A stretch of 64,000 nucleotides of DNA, from the NCBI GenBank assembly GCA_964568855.1, contig CAZMSD010000001.1, positions 151,732 to 215,731 of the forward strand. The letters run 5' to 3'. A program made the position numbers and the translations under genes. Each line of letters begins with the position of its first letter. The stretch's first letter is position 1. Shown here piece by piece: positions 35,686 through 45,248 of the stretch. The DNA comes from CAZMSD01 sp964568855. Its GTDB lineage: Bacteria; CAIWAD01. The notes beneath the pieces were generated by a model. It made no database searches and was not told the origin of the DNA. It worked only from the letters and a program-made list of their open reading frames with translations.

Positions 35686-37377
35686 TCAGACCTCGAAGGC
35701 CAGTCGGCCCTCCACTTCCTCGAGGATCTCGGAACGCCGCTCGTGCAGCCGCTGCTGCAACTCGGCGGTGCGCCGGTCCAGGTCCGCCGCCCATTCCCGG
35801 TCCTCGATGCCTTGCAGGTTGATCCGCACGTTCATGGCCGCCCCGTCGCAGGCGCTGCCCAGGCACAGTGCCGCCACGCCCGCGTCGGAGAGGGAATTCC
35901 GGTTGCCCCTGCGCACCACCGCGGCCACCAGTTCCAGCACCTGGGCACAGGCCTCCGCCACCTGGAAGGGAATCAGCGTGGCCTGCTTGTTGGCCTCGTC
36001 CACCGCGGCGGCACGCGCCGCCTTCTGCTCGTCGGTCTTCCTGGGCAGCCGCATGGCCTCCATCACTCGGTTGAAGGCCTCCGTGTCACTGTCGATCATG
36101 CTCGCGAAGAAGGCCTTCCAGCGCTGGCCCTCCACCGCCACGCGGTCCATTTCTTCGTTGTGCTCGGTGTAGCCCTTCTTCCCGTGCGTCAGGTTGGCCA
36201 CCATGGCCGCGAGTCCCGCCGCCAGGCTCCCGTTGAGGGCGGCCGTGCTGCCTCCGCCGGGCGCGGGCGCGTCGGAAGCCAGCAGGTCCACGAAGTCCTC
36301 CACCTGCATGTCCACCAGCCGCCCGTCGCGTCGCTGCACGCGGTAGTCGATCACTTTCTGCTCGGGATCGAAGGGATAGAGTTCGCTCAGGCCCATGCTG
36401 CGGATGGCGCATTCGAGCAGCTCCCGCTCGCTGACCCCGGCGCAGCGGCCCTGCTTGCCCAGGTAGAAACGGCCGGCCTCCAGCAGGGCTTCCAGCGGGA
36501 CCAGGCCCACGATCTCGGCCCCGGTCACGCGCAGCCCGCGGTGTTCCGCCTGGGCGGCCACCGTATCGAAGGCCAGGTGCAGGGGCGTCACCTTGTAGTC
36601 GGTGAGGTTCATGCTCAGCTGCGCCCGGGAATACTCGTCGATGTACCAGCCCACCGCCTTGGTGCACTTGAGCAGGCCCTCCTGGCGGATCTTGTTGCCT
36701 TCCTCGTCCCGCCTGATCTTGCCCGCCTCGTCGCGCGACCAGCGGCCCCGCTCGCGCACGGTGAGCGCCACGTCGTGGGCCAGCTTGGGATCCTTGGTGT
36801 TGAAGTTGAAGTTCCAGGCGATCAGGAACTCGCGGGCGCCGATGGCCGTGGCCCCGCTGCGGCGCTGGGATTCGCAGAATTCGGCAGGACCGAAATCGGG
36901 CCGCCAGTCGGGATCGCTCAGCTTCTGCTCCAGGCCCTCGTACTCACCGGCGCGGACTTCGGCCAGGTTCCGCCGCTTCTCCTCGCGAGCCGCGTTTTCG
37001 TAGAGGTAGACCGGGATCTCCAGCTCCTCGCCCACGCGCCGGCCGAGCTCGGCCGCCAGCTCGGCGCAGTCTTCCATCGTGAGACCCTTCACGGGGACGA
37101 AAGGACAGACGTCGGTGGCGCCCATGCGGGCGTGCTCGCCTGAGTGCCCGCGCATGTCGAGGACCTTTGCGGCGGTGCGGATGGCGCGGAAAGCCGCCTC
37201 CACCACGGAATCGGGCTCGCCCACGAAGGTGACCACGGTGCGGTTGGTGGCCTCGCCGGGATCAACGTCCAGCAGCACCACTCCCTCGACGCTCTCGATG
37301 GCGTCGGTGATGATTTTGATCTTATCCCGGTCGCGTCCCTCGGAAAAGTTCGGGACGCACTCGACGATGCGATCCAT
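35686..37377 (-). CDS. Bifunctional glutamate formimidoyltransferase / formimidoyl-THF cyclodeaminase
   Basis: A 563-residue fusion corresponding to vertebrate FTCD. The N-terminal formimidoyltransferase domain (1 to about 330) begins RIVECVPNFSEGRDRDKIK and contains the catalytic-loop text HARMGATDVCPFVPVKG. The C-terminal cyclodeaminase domain (about 350-563, all helical) has VEDFVDLLASDAPAPGGGST, then AALNGSLAAGLAAMVANLT. It moves the formimino group from histidine breakdown to tetrahydrofolate and makes 5,10-methenyl-THF. No hut genes are adjacent. Length is normal for the fused form. Confidence 0.95.
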   Translation of the reverse strand: MDRIVECVPNFSEGRDRDKIKIITDAIESVEGVVLLDVDPGEATNRTVVTFVGEPDSVVEAAFRAIRTAAKVLDMRGHSGEHARMGATDVCPFVPVKGLTMEDCAELAAELGRRVGEELEIPVYLYENAAREEKRRNLAEVRAGEYEGLEQKLSDPDWRPDFGPAEFCESQRRSGATAIGAREFLIAWNFNFNTKDPKLAHDVALTVRERGRWSRDEAGKIRRDEEGNKIRQEGLLKCTKAVGWYIDEYSRAQLSMNLTDYKVTPLHLAFDTVAAQAEHRGLRVTGAEIVGLVPLEALLEAGRFYLGKQGRCAGVSERELLECAIRSMGLSELYPFDPEQKVIDYRVQRRDGRLVDMQVEDFVDLLASDAPAPGGGSTAALNGSLAAGLAAMVANLTHGKKGYTEHNEEMDRVAVEGQRWKAFFASMIDSDTEAFNRVMEAMRLPRKTDEQKAARAAAVDEANKQATLIPFQVAEACAQVLELVAAVVRRGNRNSLSDAGVAALCLGSACDGAAMNVRINLQGIEDREWAADLDRRTAELQQRLHERRSEILEEVEGRLAFEV

Positions 37378-37553
37378 GGTTCCTCCCCGTGTTGCTGCCC
37401 TCGTTTTCGAACTAGGCCCTGTTCAAGTTAGCGATTCGCCGCAGGGAGCCCACGCTGGCCGGCGTTTGCCCCTTCGGCCCGCTGAACCTATGTTCTCTTC
37501 CGCCCGAGCGGACGGGCATCACTTCGTAATACAAACCGGCGGCGGGCGCAGGA

Positions 37554-37979
37554 ATGAAACTCAGTGGATCACGACTGGCCCTTGTATCACGGCTGTTGCT
37601 GTTCCTGGGCGGAATCTGGCTGCTGTTCGCGGGCAGCGGCCTGGTCTTCCAGGCCCTGGACCTGGGCTTCAGTCCCTGGCATGCGTGGTGGCTGGTTCCC
37701 GCGAGCATGATCGCGGGGCTGGCCAAGGAGCGACTCCTGATGCACCGGAGATTGCGGGACAACATCCGCCGGATGCTGGAGTCGGAAGCCTCCTTCTGGC
37801 CCTGGCAGGTCTACCCGCTCCAGCTGTGGATCTTCATCGCGCTGATGGTCCTGGTCGTCGCCCTGCTCAAGACGGCGGCGGCGGATTCAGCCCTCCTCTC
37901 CGCCGCCCTGGCCGCGCTGGACCTGGCGGTGGGCACGGCGCTGCTGAGCGCCGGGCGCAGACTGGGCACGGGACGCTGA
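37554..37979 (+). CDS. Small membrane protein of unknown function
   Basis: 141 residues with about four hydrophobic helices (LALVSRLLLFLGGIWLLFAG; HAWWLVPASMIAGLA; LQLWIFIALMVLVVALLKTA; a final Ala/Leu-rich helix) separated by an Arg-rich cytosolic loop (KERLLMHRRLRDNIRRML). I do not recognise the family. It stands alone on the plus strand between the FTCD promoter region and the convergent glgC. AGGA immediately before ATG is tight for a Shine-Dalgarno. A GTATCAC word at 37584 and a GTAATAC variant at 37526 flank its start. Confidence 0.65.
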   Translation: MKLSGSRLALVSRLLLFLGGIWLLFAGSGLVFQALDLGFSPWHAWWLVPASMIAGLAKERLLMHRRLRDNIRRMLESEASFWPWQVYPLQLWIFIALMVLVVALLKTAAADSALLSAALAALDLAVGTALLSAGRRLGTGR

Positions 37980-38054
37980 GAGACGAGGCGGCCCGCAGAC
38001 CGCCTCTTGTAGTTCACGCTTCTGCAGCCAGTCGCTGCGCGGGTACCGGGCTAC

Positions 38055-39296
<1,242 letters not shown>

Positions 39297-39329
39297 GGTC
39301 CCTCCGTTCGATCCCTGCTGTGGGGATTC

Positions 39330-39989
39330 TCAGATCATTTCCAGCAGGCGTTCCACCAGCTTATTGATGCCCGTTTCCACCTGGACGGGGTTCTCGGCGC
39401 AATTCCAGGCCGCGGTGGTCACCAGCTTGTTGCCCAGGTCCACGCAGATCTGTTCGGCGGTGCTGAGTTCGTGGCTGGCGCCCCAACTCTCGATGGCCTG
39501 GATGGTTCCCGGATGATTCCCGATGGTCACCAGGGGATAGCGGCCCGCCCGGCCAAGGACGAAAGCGGGAATCACCGGCGCGATGCAGATGAAGCCCAGG
39601 GCCTTGTGTTGCCGGTGGCCGCTGATCACCAGGTCCTCCACCTCGGGCAGGACCTGCATCCCGGCACCCTCGAAGGCGAAGCTGCAGAGGTTCTTGGCCA
39701 CGCCGAAGCCGCCCGGCATCACCAGGCCGTCGAAGTCCTCGATCGCCAGCTCGCTCAGCGTCTTGATTTCGCCGCGCACGATGCGGGCGCTCTCCACCAG
39801 CAGGTTACGTTCACCCGGGGCGGCCTCGGCGCTCAGGTGATTCATCACGTGGTGCTGGTCCCGGTCCGGGGCGAACCACTGCACTTCCACGCCGCGCCTG
39901 AGCAGGGCCAGCATGGTGATCACGGCTTCCTGAATTTCGGCCCCGTCCAGGTACCCGCAGCCGGACAGGACGCAGGCGATCTTCTTCAT
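39330..39989 (-). CDS. elbB: ElbB/ES1-family glyoxalase-like DJ-1/PfpI protein
   Basis: A 219-residue DJ-1/PfpI-fold protein. KIACVLSGCGYLDGAEIQEA at the N-terminus, FDGLVMPGGFGVAKNLCSFA in the middle, the nucleophile cysteine in LGFICIAPVI, and NCAENPVQVETGINKLVERL at the end are the ElbB/ES1 signature. ElbB was linked to isoprenoid synthesis in E. coli and shows weak glyoxalase activity; its physiological role is unsettled. It lies 12 bases from the mdh stop on the same strand and is probably co-transcribed with it. Confidence 0.92.
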   Translation of the reverse strand: MKKIACVLSGCGYLDGAEIQEAVITMLALLRRGVEVQWFAPDRDQHHVMNHLSAEAAPGERNLLVESARIVRGEIKTLSELAIEDFDGLVMPGGFGVAKNLCSFAFEGAGMQVLPEVEDLVISGHRQHKALGFICIAPVIPAFVLGRAGRYPLVTIGNHPGTIQAIESWGASHELSTAEQICVDLGNKLVTTAAWNCAENPVQVETGINKLVERLLEMI

Positions 39990-40001
39990 CGGTCCTCTCC
40001 C

Positions 40002-40946
40002 TTAGCTCATCTCCGCGATCAGTTTCTCGACCTCGACCACGTTCCGGCGCACGTGCTCCACGCTGGCGGTGAAGGCCTGCCGCTCCGTGTCGTCCAGGGG
40101 CATCTCCAGAATGCCGGCCACGCCGCTGCGGTCGAGCTTGGCAGGAACGCCCATGTACACGTCGCGCTCGCCGAACTCGCCGTTCAGCCAGACGCAGCAG
40201 GGCAGGATGCGGTTGCGGTTGAGCATGATGCTCTCCGCCATCTCCGCCACGGCGGCGGAAGGTGCGTAGTAAGCGCTGCCGGTCTTGAGGTAGCGGACGA
40301 TCTCGGCGCCGCCGTCACGGGTGCGCTGGACGATAGCCTCGATCCGGTCGGCGGGCATGATCTCCGGCAGCGGAACACCGCCCACCGTGGTATAGCGGGG
40401 CAGCGGGACCATGGTGTCTCCGTGACCGCCCAGCACCATCGCCTGCACGTCCTTGACGCTCACGTTCAGTTCCTCGGCGATGAAGCTGCGGTAGCGCGCC
40501 GTGTCCAGGATGCCGGCCATGCCGAAAACGCGCTGGGTGGGGAATCCCGAAGCCTTGAGCGACACGTAGGTCATGGCGTCCAGGGGATTGGACACGATCA
40601 GCAGGATCGCCTCGGGGGACTGGGCCGCCGCGGCCCTGATGCAGCTCCAGACGATCTCCGTATTCTTTTTCAGCAGGTCGTCGCGGCTCATCCCGGGCTT
40701 GCGGGCCAGTCCCGCGGTCATGATCACCAGGTCGCTGCCGGCCGTCTCGTCGTATTCGTTGACGCCGATCAGCCGCGTGTCGTAGCCCTCGATGGGCGCC
40801 GTCTCCCACATGTCCAGGGCCTTACCCTGGGGGATGCCGTCCAGGATATCCAGCAGCACCACTTTCTCGGTCAATTGCTTCTCCGCAACGCGCATGGCGG
40901 TGACTTCGCCCACGTGACCCGCGCCGATCACGGTAATCTTGCTCAT
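40002..40946 (-). CDS. mdh: Malate dehydrogenase (LDH-like type)
   Basis: A 314-residue NAD-dependent enzyme of the TCA cycle. The Rossmann loop is ITVIGAGHVGEVTAMRVAEK, with the specificity region LVIMTAGLARKPGMSRDDLL (R-K-P-G-M-x-R marks malate rather than lactate). The catalytic histidine is in VLGGHGDTMVPLPRYTT. It is the first gene of the mdh-elbB pair. Start ATG 40946 has AAGGAG upstream, and the 264-base leader region is AT-rich. Confidence 0.95.
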   Translation of the reverse strand: MSKITVIGAGHVGEVTAMRVAEKQLTEKVVLLDILDGIPQGKALDMWETAPIEGYDTRLIGVNEYDETAGSDLVIMTAGLARKPGMSRDDLLKKNTEIVWSCIRAAAAQSPEAILLIVSNPLDAMTYVSLKASGFPTQRVFGMAGILDTARYRSFIAEELNVSVKDVQAMVLGGHGDTMVPLPRYTTVGGVPLPEIMPADRIEAIVQRTRDGGAEIVRYLKTGSAYYAPSAAVAEMAESIMLNRNRILPCCVWLNGEFGERDVYMGVPAKLDRSGVAGILEMPLDDTERQAFTASVEHVRRNVVEVEKLIAEMS

Positions 40947-41210
40947 CTTCGGCTCCTTTCCGTGGAATTCAGACCTTTGAACCAGCCCCTTTTATCCCAA
41001 TACCGGATAGAAACCCCCCTTCACAGGGCAGGATCAATAGGATCGTTTCCGAATATTCAGAATATGATCAGGTGCTGTTGAATCTTTGACAAATATACGT
41101 GAAGAGAAAGTATAGCGCAACGGACCGGCAAGGCCGGAAACTCCCTTGCGATCCCTTTTTGACAGGCGAGTGGCTGATGGATATTAATCTGGACGGATAG
41201 ATGCCCGGGC
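40947..41210 (-). promoter_or_regulatory. AT-rich upstream region of mdh
   Basis: No gene is seen. On the minus strand a TATACT near 41113-41118 and TTGTCA near 41088-41093 are possible promoter parts, but no well-spaced -35/-10 pair stands out. CCGGC-CTT-GCCGG (about 41127-41139) is a small hairpin. Confidence 0.3.
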
Positions 41211-41420
41211 TTAATTCTCGGCCTCTGGATTGTCCTCCAGGCCGAATTCCACCATATGATCCTGGATCCTGCATTTTTCCCAGCAGGTCTCGCAGAAGAA
41301 AGTCTCGGGAATGAAGAAGTCGGGGAAGTACTTCAGTCCCTGGTCCTCCGTGAGACACATGGCGCAGTAGATGCCCTCCTGCCACGGCAAGGCCCGTTTC
41401 GGATTGACTACTCTGAACAT
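41211..41420 (-). CDS. Tiny protein with two CxxC pairs (probable zinc-binding)
   Basis: 69 residues starting MFRVVNPKRALPWQEGIYCA. Two CxxC pairs, YCAMC and FCETCWEKC, are spaced about 23 residues apart and followed by an acidic tail (EFGLEDNPEAEN). This fits a small zinc ribbon. I place the start at ATG 41420, because GGAGG lies five bases before it; an ATG at 41432 overlaps that Shine-Dalgarno. No recognised family. It is downstream of rny on the same strand and may be read with it. Confidence 0.7.
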   Translation of the reverse strand: MFRVVNPKRALPWQEGIYCAMCLTEDQGLKYFPDFFIPETFFCETCWEKCRIQDHMVEFGLEDNPEAEN

Positions 41421-41491
41421 CGGCACCTCCATGCGGGATGCAGTCCTCGTCTCCGGCGAACCGGCGTTCCCGTTCCTGCATCTGGGGGGGA

Positions 41492-43033
41492 TCAGACAGC
41501 GACGGAGACCGCTTTCGACTCGCGGATCACCACCACCTTGATGCTGCCTGGGAATTCCATCTCCTGGCTTATCTTCTGAGCGATGTCGCTGGAGAGCTTT
41601 TCCGACATGGAATCGCTCACTTTCTCGGCCTCGGCCACGACGCGGATCTCGCGGCCGGCGTAGAGCGCGTAGACCCGCAGCACTCCCTGAAAACTGTCCG
41701 CGATGGACTCCAGTTTCTCGACGCGCTTGGTGTAGCTGTCCACGCTGTCGCGGCGGCTGCCCGGCCGGGCGCTGGAAATGATGTCGGACGCCGTCACCAG
41801 CTCGCTGATGGCGTCGATGGGCGGGGCCTCGTTGTGATGGGCCATCACGGAATTGATGACCACGGGATGCTCCCGGATCCGCTTGCAGACGTCTACGCCG
41901 ATGGCAACGTGGCTGCGGTCGCTGTCGTTGGAGTCGGCCTTGCCCACGTCGTGCAGCAGGCCGGCCCGCTTGGCCAGCATCACGTCCAGACCCAGTTCCG
42001 CCGCCATGGCCCCCGCGATACGCGCCACCTCCTTCGAATGGTCGAGCACGTTCTGGCCGTAACTGGTCCGGTAGCGCAGGCGGCCCAGCATCCGCTTGAG
42101 TTCGGGATGCACGTTGAGTTTCAGGTCCCTCAGCACCTTGTTGGCCGCCTCGTTCATCACGTTTTCCACCTGGCGGGTGGCCTTGTTCACCGCGTCCTGG
42201 ATCGTCTTGGGCGAGAAATTGCGCGACTTGATCAGCGCTTCGAGGGCCAGGCGTGCCACTTCGCGCATCACGGGATCGAAACAGGAAATCACGATCGTGT
42301 CGGGCGTCTCGCCAACGATCATCTTGGTCCCGGTGATGCTCTCGAAGGACTTGATGTTGCGTCCCTCGCGTCCGATCACCATGCCCTTGATGCGGTTGTT
42401 GGGGATCTCAACTTCCTTGATGGTCACTTCCGAAGCCGTGTCGGCGGCCATCTTCTCGATCGATGTGGTGATCACTTCGCGGGCTTCGCGGTGGGCGATC
42501 TCACGGACCTGGTTCTTGATCCGCGCGGCTTCCTCCGCGGCTTCGGCCTCGTAGCGCTCGGTGGCGATGGCCAGGATTTCGCGCCGCGCCTCGTCCATGG
42601 TCATGCCCGCGATGCTGCTGAGCTTCTGCACCTGCTCTTCTATGCCGGCCTTCAGTTCCTGCTTGAGACTCCGCTGTTCCTCCTCCTTGTGATCCAGCAT
42701 CTTGTTGCGCAGCTTGAGTTCCATCTCGAGATCGCCGGCGGCCTTGCGCTGGGCGCGGATCTCGCTTTCGCGGCTCCGGGCCTGCTGCTCGCGCTGCTGG
42801 ATCTTCCGCTCGCGCTGCTTGAGGGCGTTCTTCCGGCGGTTCTCCTTTTCCGTCCACTCGGTGCGGGCTTCGATCAGCGCCTGCTTGCGGATCGTCTCCG
42901 CTTCCTTCCGCGCCAGGGACAGCACATCCTCGCCCGAGCGGCGTCTCTGCCTGCCGAAGAACAGGACGATCAAGGCCACAATTCCGCCGCCCGCAAGCGT
43001 TCCCGCCGACAGCATCAACCAGCCGTTCACCAC
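41492..43033 (-). CDS. rny: Ribonuclease Y
   Basis: A 513-residue membrane-anchored endoribonuclease that starts mRNA decay. Order: N-terminal membrane helix (LMLSAGTLAGGGIVALIVLF), long charged coiled coil to about residue 190, KH domain (VEIPNNRIKGMVIGREGRNI), then the HD domain with NVLDHSKEVARIAGAMAAEL and LLHDVGKADS. The GTG at 43033 gives the usual family length and has GGAG upstream; the frame extends to 43117 without support. Confidence 0.95.
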   Translation of the reverse strand: MVNGWLMLSAGTLAGGGIVALIVLFFGRQRRRSGEDVLSLARKEAETIRKQALIEARTEWTEKENRRKNALKQRERKIQQREQQARSRESEIRAQRKAAGDLEMELKLRNKMLDHKEEEQRSLKQELKAGIEEQVQKLSSIAGMTMDEARREILAIATERYEAEAAEEAARIKNQVREIAHREAREVITTSIEKMAADTASEVTIKEVEIPNNRIKGMVIGREGRNIKSFESITGTKMIVGETPDTIVISCFDPVMREVARLALEALIKSRNFSPKTIQDAVNKATRQVENVMNEAANKVLRDLKLNVHPELKRMLGRLRYRTSYGQNVLDHSKEVARIAGAMAAELGLDVMLAKRAGLLHDVGKADSNDSDRSHVAIGVDVCKRIREHPVVINSVMAHHNEAPPIDAISELVTASDIISSARPGSRRDSVDSYTKRVEKLESIADSFQGVLRVYALYAGREIRVVAEAEKVSDSMSEKLSSDIAQKISQEMEFPGSIKVVVIRESKAVSVAV

Positions 43034-43195
43034 TATTTCACTCCAGGATCTTCGTTCTTCATTCGCCCGTGTAATCGATCCCGATCGGGTTCCGGTGGAC
43101 ATTCTCCCCGGGCCCAAGGGAGTTCTCCGGGCCGGACCGGCTCCGTTTTCACTGGATATGGAAATCTACTATTTGCCGGGCAGGCCCGAGATCCC

Positions 43196-44125
43196 TTATC
43201 GTGGACTCTGAAATCTCCTCCCGCCCTCGCCAGGCCCCTCCAGCGCCGCGCGCGCCAGTCCAGCCAGCTTCCCGCGCAGCCGCCCGACCTCGATCCGGGG
43301 GGCCAGGTAGCGTTCGCTTCCGTCCGGACGGCCGTGGTAGTCGCTGCCCGCGCTGCTGCTCAGTCCGCGGCTTTCCACGAGCTCTGCGAACTCCCGGCGC
43401 TGCGGCGCCCGATGTCCGGGATGCCAGACCTCCAGCCCGTCGGCGCCCTGCCTGAGCACCTGCTCCACGGTCGACGAGGCCAGGGTCTTGCCGGGATGGG
43501 CGATCAGGACCAGGCCCCCGCAGGCGTGGACCAGGTCGATGGCCCGCCCCGTACCGGGCAGGCGTTTTTCGACGAAGGCCGGCCCGCCGTTGCGCAGGTA
43601 GCGATCGAAGGCTTCCTGGATGCCGCCCACGCGGCCCTGCCGGTACAGCTGCTGCGCCAGGTGGGGACGGCCGGCGCTGCCGGTGGCCAGCACGCCCTCG
43701 AGTGGATCGAGATCAACCTCGAGACCCAGCGCGCCAAGTTTCCAGACCATGCGGTGGAAGCGCTCGCGCCGGGAGCGGCGGATCTCGTCCAGGAAGTCCT
43801 CCAGCGCCGCGCGGCCCGGATCGATGCCGTAGGCCAGCAGGTGGACTTCCGCTCCGGAGCGCAGGCAGCGACTGGAAATCTCGAGACCCGGGATTGCGGC
43901 CAGCCCCAGAGCCCGCGCTTCCAGGCGGAAGGCGCCGGTACCCGCCAGCGTATCGTGATCGGTGAGGGAGACCAGCCCGGATCCGTTGGCGGCCACCAGA
44001 CGGGCCAGTTCGGCCGGCGAATGGATGCCGTCCGAGCAGCTGGAATGCAGGTGCAGGTCTACCAGGCCGGAGCGGCGGCCCGGCTTCTCTCCTTTTCCTC
44101 CATTTCCGTGAGCGGCCGCCGGCAT
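43196..44125 (-). CDS. PHP-domain phosphoesterase (RNase AM/YciV-like)
   Basis: A 309-residue PHP hydrolase. Metal motifs in order are VDLHLHSSCSDGIHSPAELA, LVSLTDHDTLAG, AAIPGLEISSRCLR, GLVLIAHPGKTL and SSSAGSDYHGRPDG. This layout matches the YciV/TrpH family, where YciV (RNase AM) removes nucleotides from RNA 5' ends and hydrolyses 3',5'-nucleotide bisphosphates. The exact substrate is inference. The ATG at 44125 is 18 bases past the nadA stop; a longer frame into nadA is an overlap artefact. Confidence 0.85.
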   Translation of the reverse strand: MPAAAHGNGGKGEKPGRRSGLVDLHLHSSCSDGIHSPAELARLVAANGSGLVSLTDHDTLAGTGAFRLEARALGLAAIPGLEISSRCLRSGAEVHLLAYGIDPGRAALEDFLDEIRRSRRERFHRMVWKLGALGLEVDLDPLEGVLATGSAGRPHLAQQLYRQGRVGGIQEAFDRYLRNGGPAFVEKRLPGTGRAIDLVHACGGLVLIAHPGKTLASSTVEQVLRQGADGLEVWHPGHRAPQRREFAELVESRGLSSSAGSDYHGRPDGSERYLAPRIEVGRLRGKLAGLARAALEGPGEGGRRFQSPR

Positions 44126-44142
44126 TGCTTCAGCAGACCATG

Positions 44143-45213
44143 CTAAATGCTGAGCATGCGTTCGAGGGCCAGCCCGGCCTCTTCCCGGAACCCGGGATCC
44201 ACGCGGACCACGTTCACCTCCCCCAGGCGGTCCAAAGACCACAGCAGGTCGTTCAGGCTCACCTTCCACATGTTGGGGCAGATGGAGCGATCCAGCGCTT
44301 CGATGCTCCTGTCCGCGTGCTCCAGGTTCAGGCGCCGGCAGAGATTCAGCTCGGTGCCCACGAGGATGCGCGAGCCGGCCGGAGCCCGGGCGCAATAGTC
44401 GATGATGAAAGAAGTGGAACCGTCGGCGTCGGCGGCGTCCACCACCTCCCGGCGGCATTCGGGGTGCACCACCACCCTGACTTCGGGATCCTGCTCCCGC
44501 GCCAGCTTCACCATCTCCTCGGTGAAGTGCGTGTGCACGTGGCAATGCCCCTTCCAGAGGAAAACGCGCGCGGCGCGGATCCGCTCGGGGCTCAGCCCGC
44601 CGAGCGGCAGGGCCGGATCGTAGAGTACCGCCTGCTCGCCGCGGATGCCCTTGTTCCAGGCCGTGTTACGTCCCAGGTGCTCGTCGGGAAAGAAGAACAC
44701 CCGCCCGCCCCGGGAATAGGCCCAGTCGAAGGCGCGGGGCGCGTTGGTGCTGGTGCAGACCGCTCCCCCGTGCCGGCCGCAGAAGGCCTTGGTGCCCACG
44801 TCGGAATTGATGTAGGTCAGCGGTATCACGTCGTCCGTGGCGCCCAGGACATCCTCCAGGTCCGCCCAGGCCCGCTCCACTCCGGTGCTGTCCGCCATGT
44901 CGGCCATCGGACAGCCCGCCGAAGTGTCGGGGTGGATCACCACCTGTTCCGGGCGGGCCAGGATGCGCGCGCTGTCGGCCATGAACTCCACCCCGCAGAA
45001 GACGATGTAGCGGGCTTCCTGTTCGGCGGCGGTCTTGGACAGGCCGTAGCTGTCACCGCGGAAGTCGGCGTGCTCGATCACCTCCTGGCGCTGGTAGTGA
45101 TGGCCCAGGATCACCAGGTCGTCGCCCAGGCGCCGCTTGTGCGAGCGGATCCGCTCGACCAGGCGGTCCGTTTCGAGACCGATGTATTCGTCAGGCAGCC
45201 AACATTCGTTCAT
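44143..45213 (-). CDS. nadA: Quinolinate synthase
   Basis: A 356-residue [4Fe-4S] enzyme condensing iminoaspartate with dihydroxyacetone phosphate for NAD synthesis. Typical segments are VILGHHYQRQEVIEHADFRG, EARYIVFCGVEFMADSARIL, HPDTSAGCPMADM, VVVHPECRREVV and DRSICPNMWKVSLNDLLW. The cluster cysteines are those in CGVEFM, HPEC and ICPNM. nadB and nadC are not in the window. A GTATCAC word at 44823 forces the rare ATA isoleucine codon. Confidence 0.95.
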   Translation of the reverse strand: MNECWLPDEYIGLETDRLVERIRSHKRRLGDDLVILGHHYQRQEVIEHADFRGDSYGLSKTAAEQEARYIVFCGVEFMADSARILARPEQVVIHPDTSAGCPMADMADSTGVERAWADLEDVLGATDDVIPLTYINSDVGTKAFCGRHGGAVCTSTNAPRAFDWAYSRGGRVFFFPDEHLGRNTAWNKGIRGEQAVLYDPALPLGGLSPERIRAARVFLWKGHCHVHTHFTEEMVKLAREQDPEVRVVVHPECRREVVDAADADGSTSFIIDYCARAPAGSRILVGTELNLCRRLNLEHADRSIEALDRSICPNMWKVSLNDLLWSLDRLGEVNVVRVDPGFREEAGLALERMLSI

Positions 45214-45248
45214 GGTTCCGTTCCAGTCATCAGGCGGGGGGCAGAAAA

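Noticed and set aside
44126..44545. N-terminal extension of the PHP protein into nadA
   Set aside because: The extension overlaps nadA in another frame, is low-complexity, and the ATG at 44125 gives the normal PHP-domain start.
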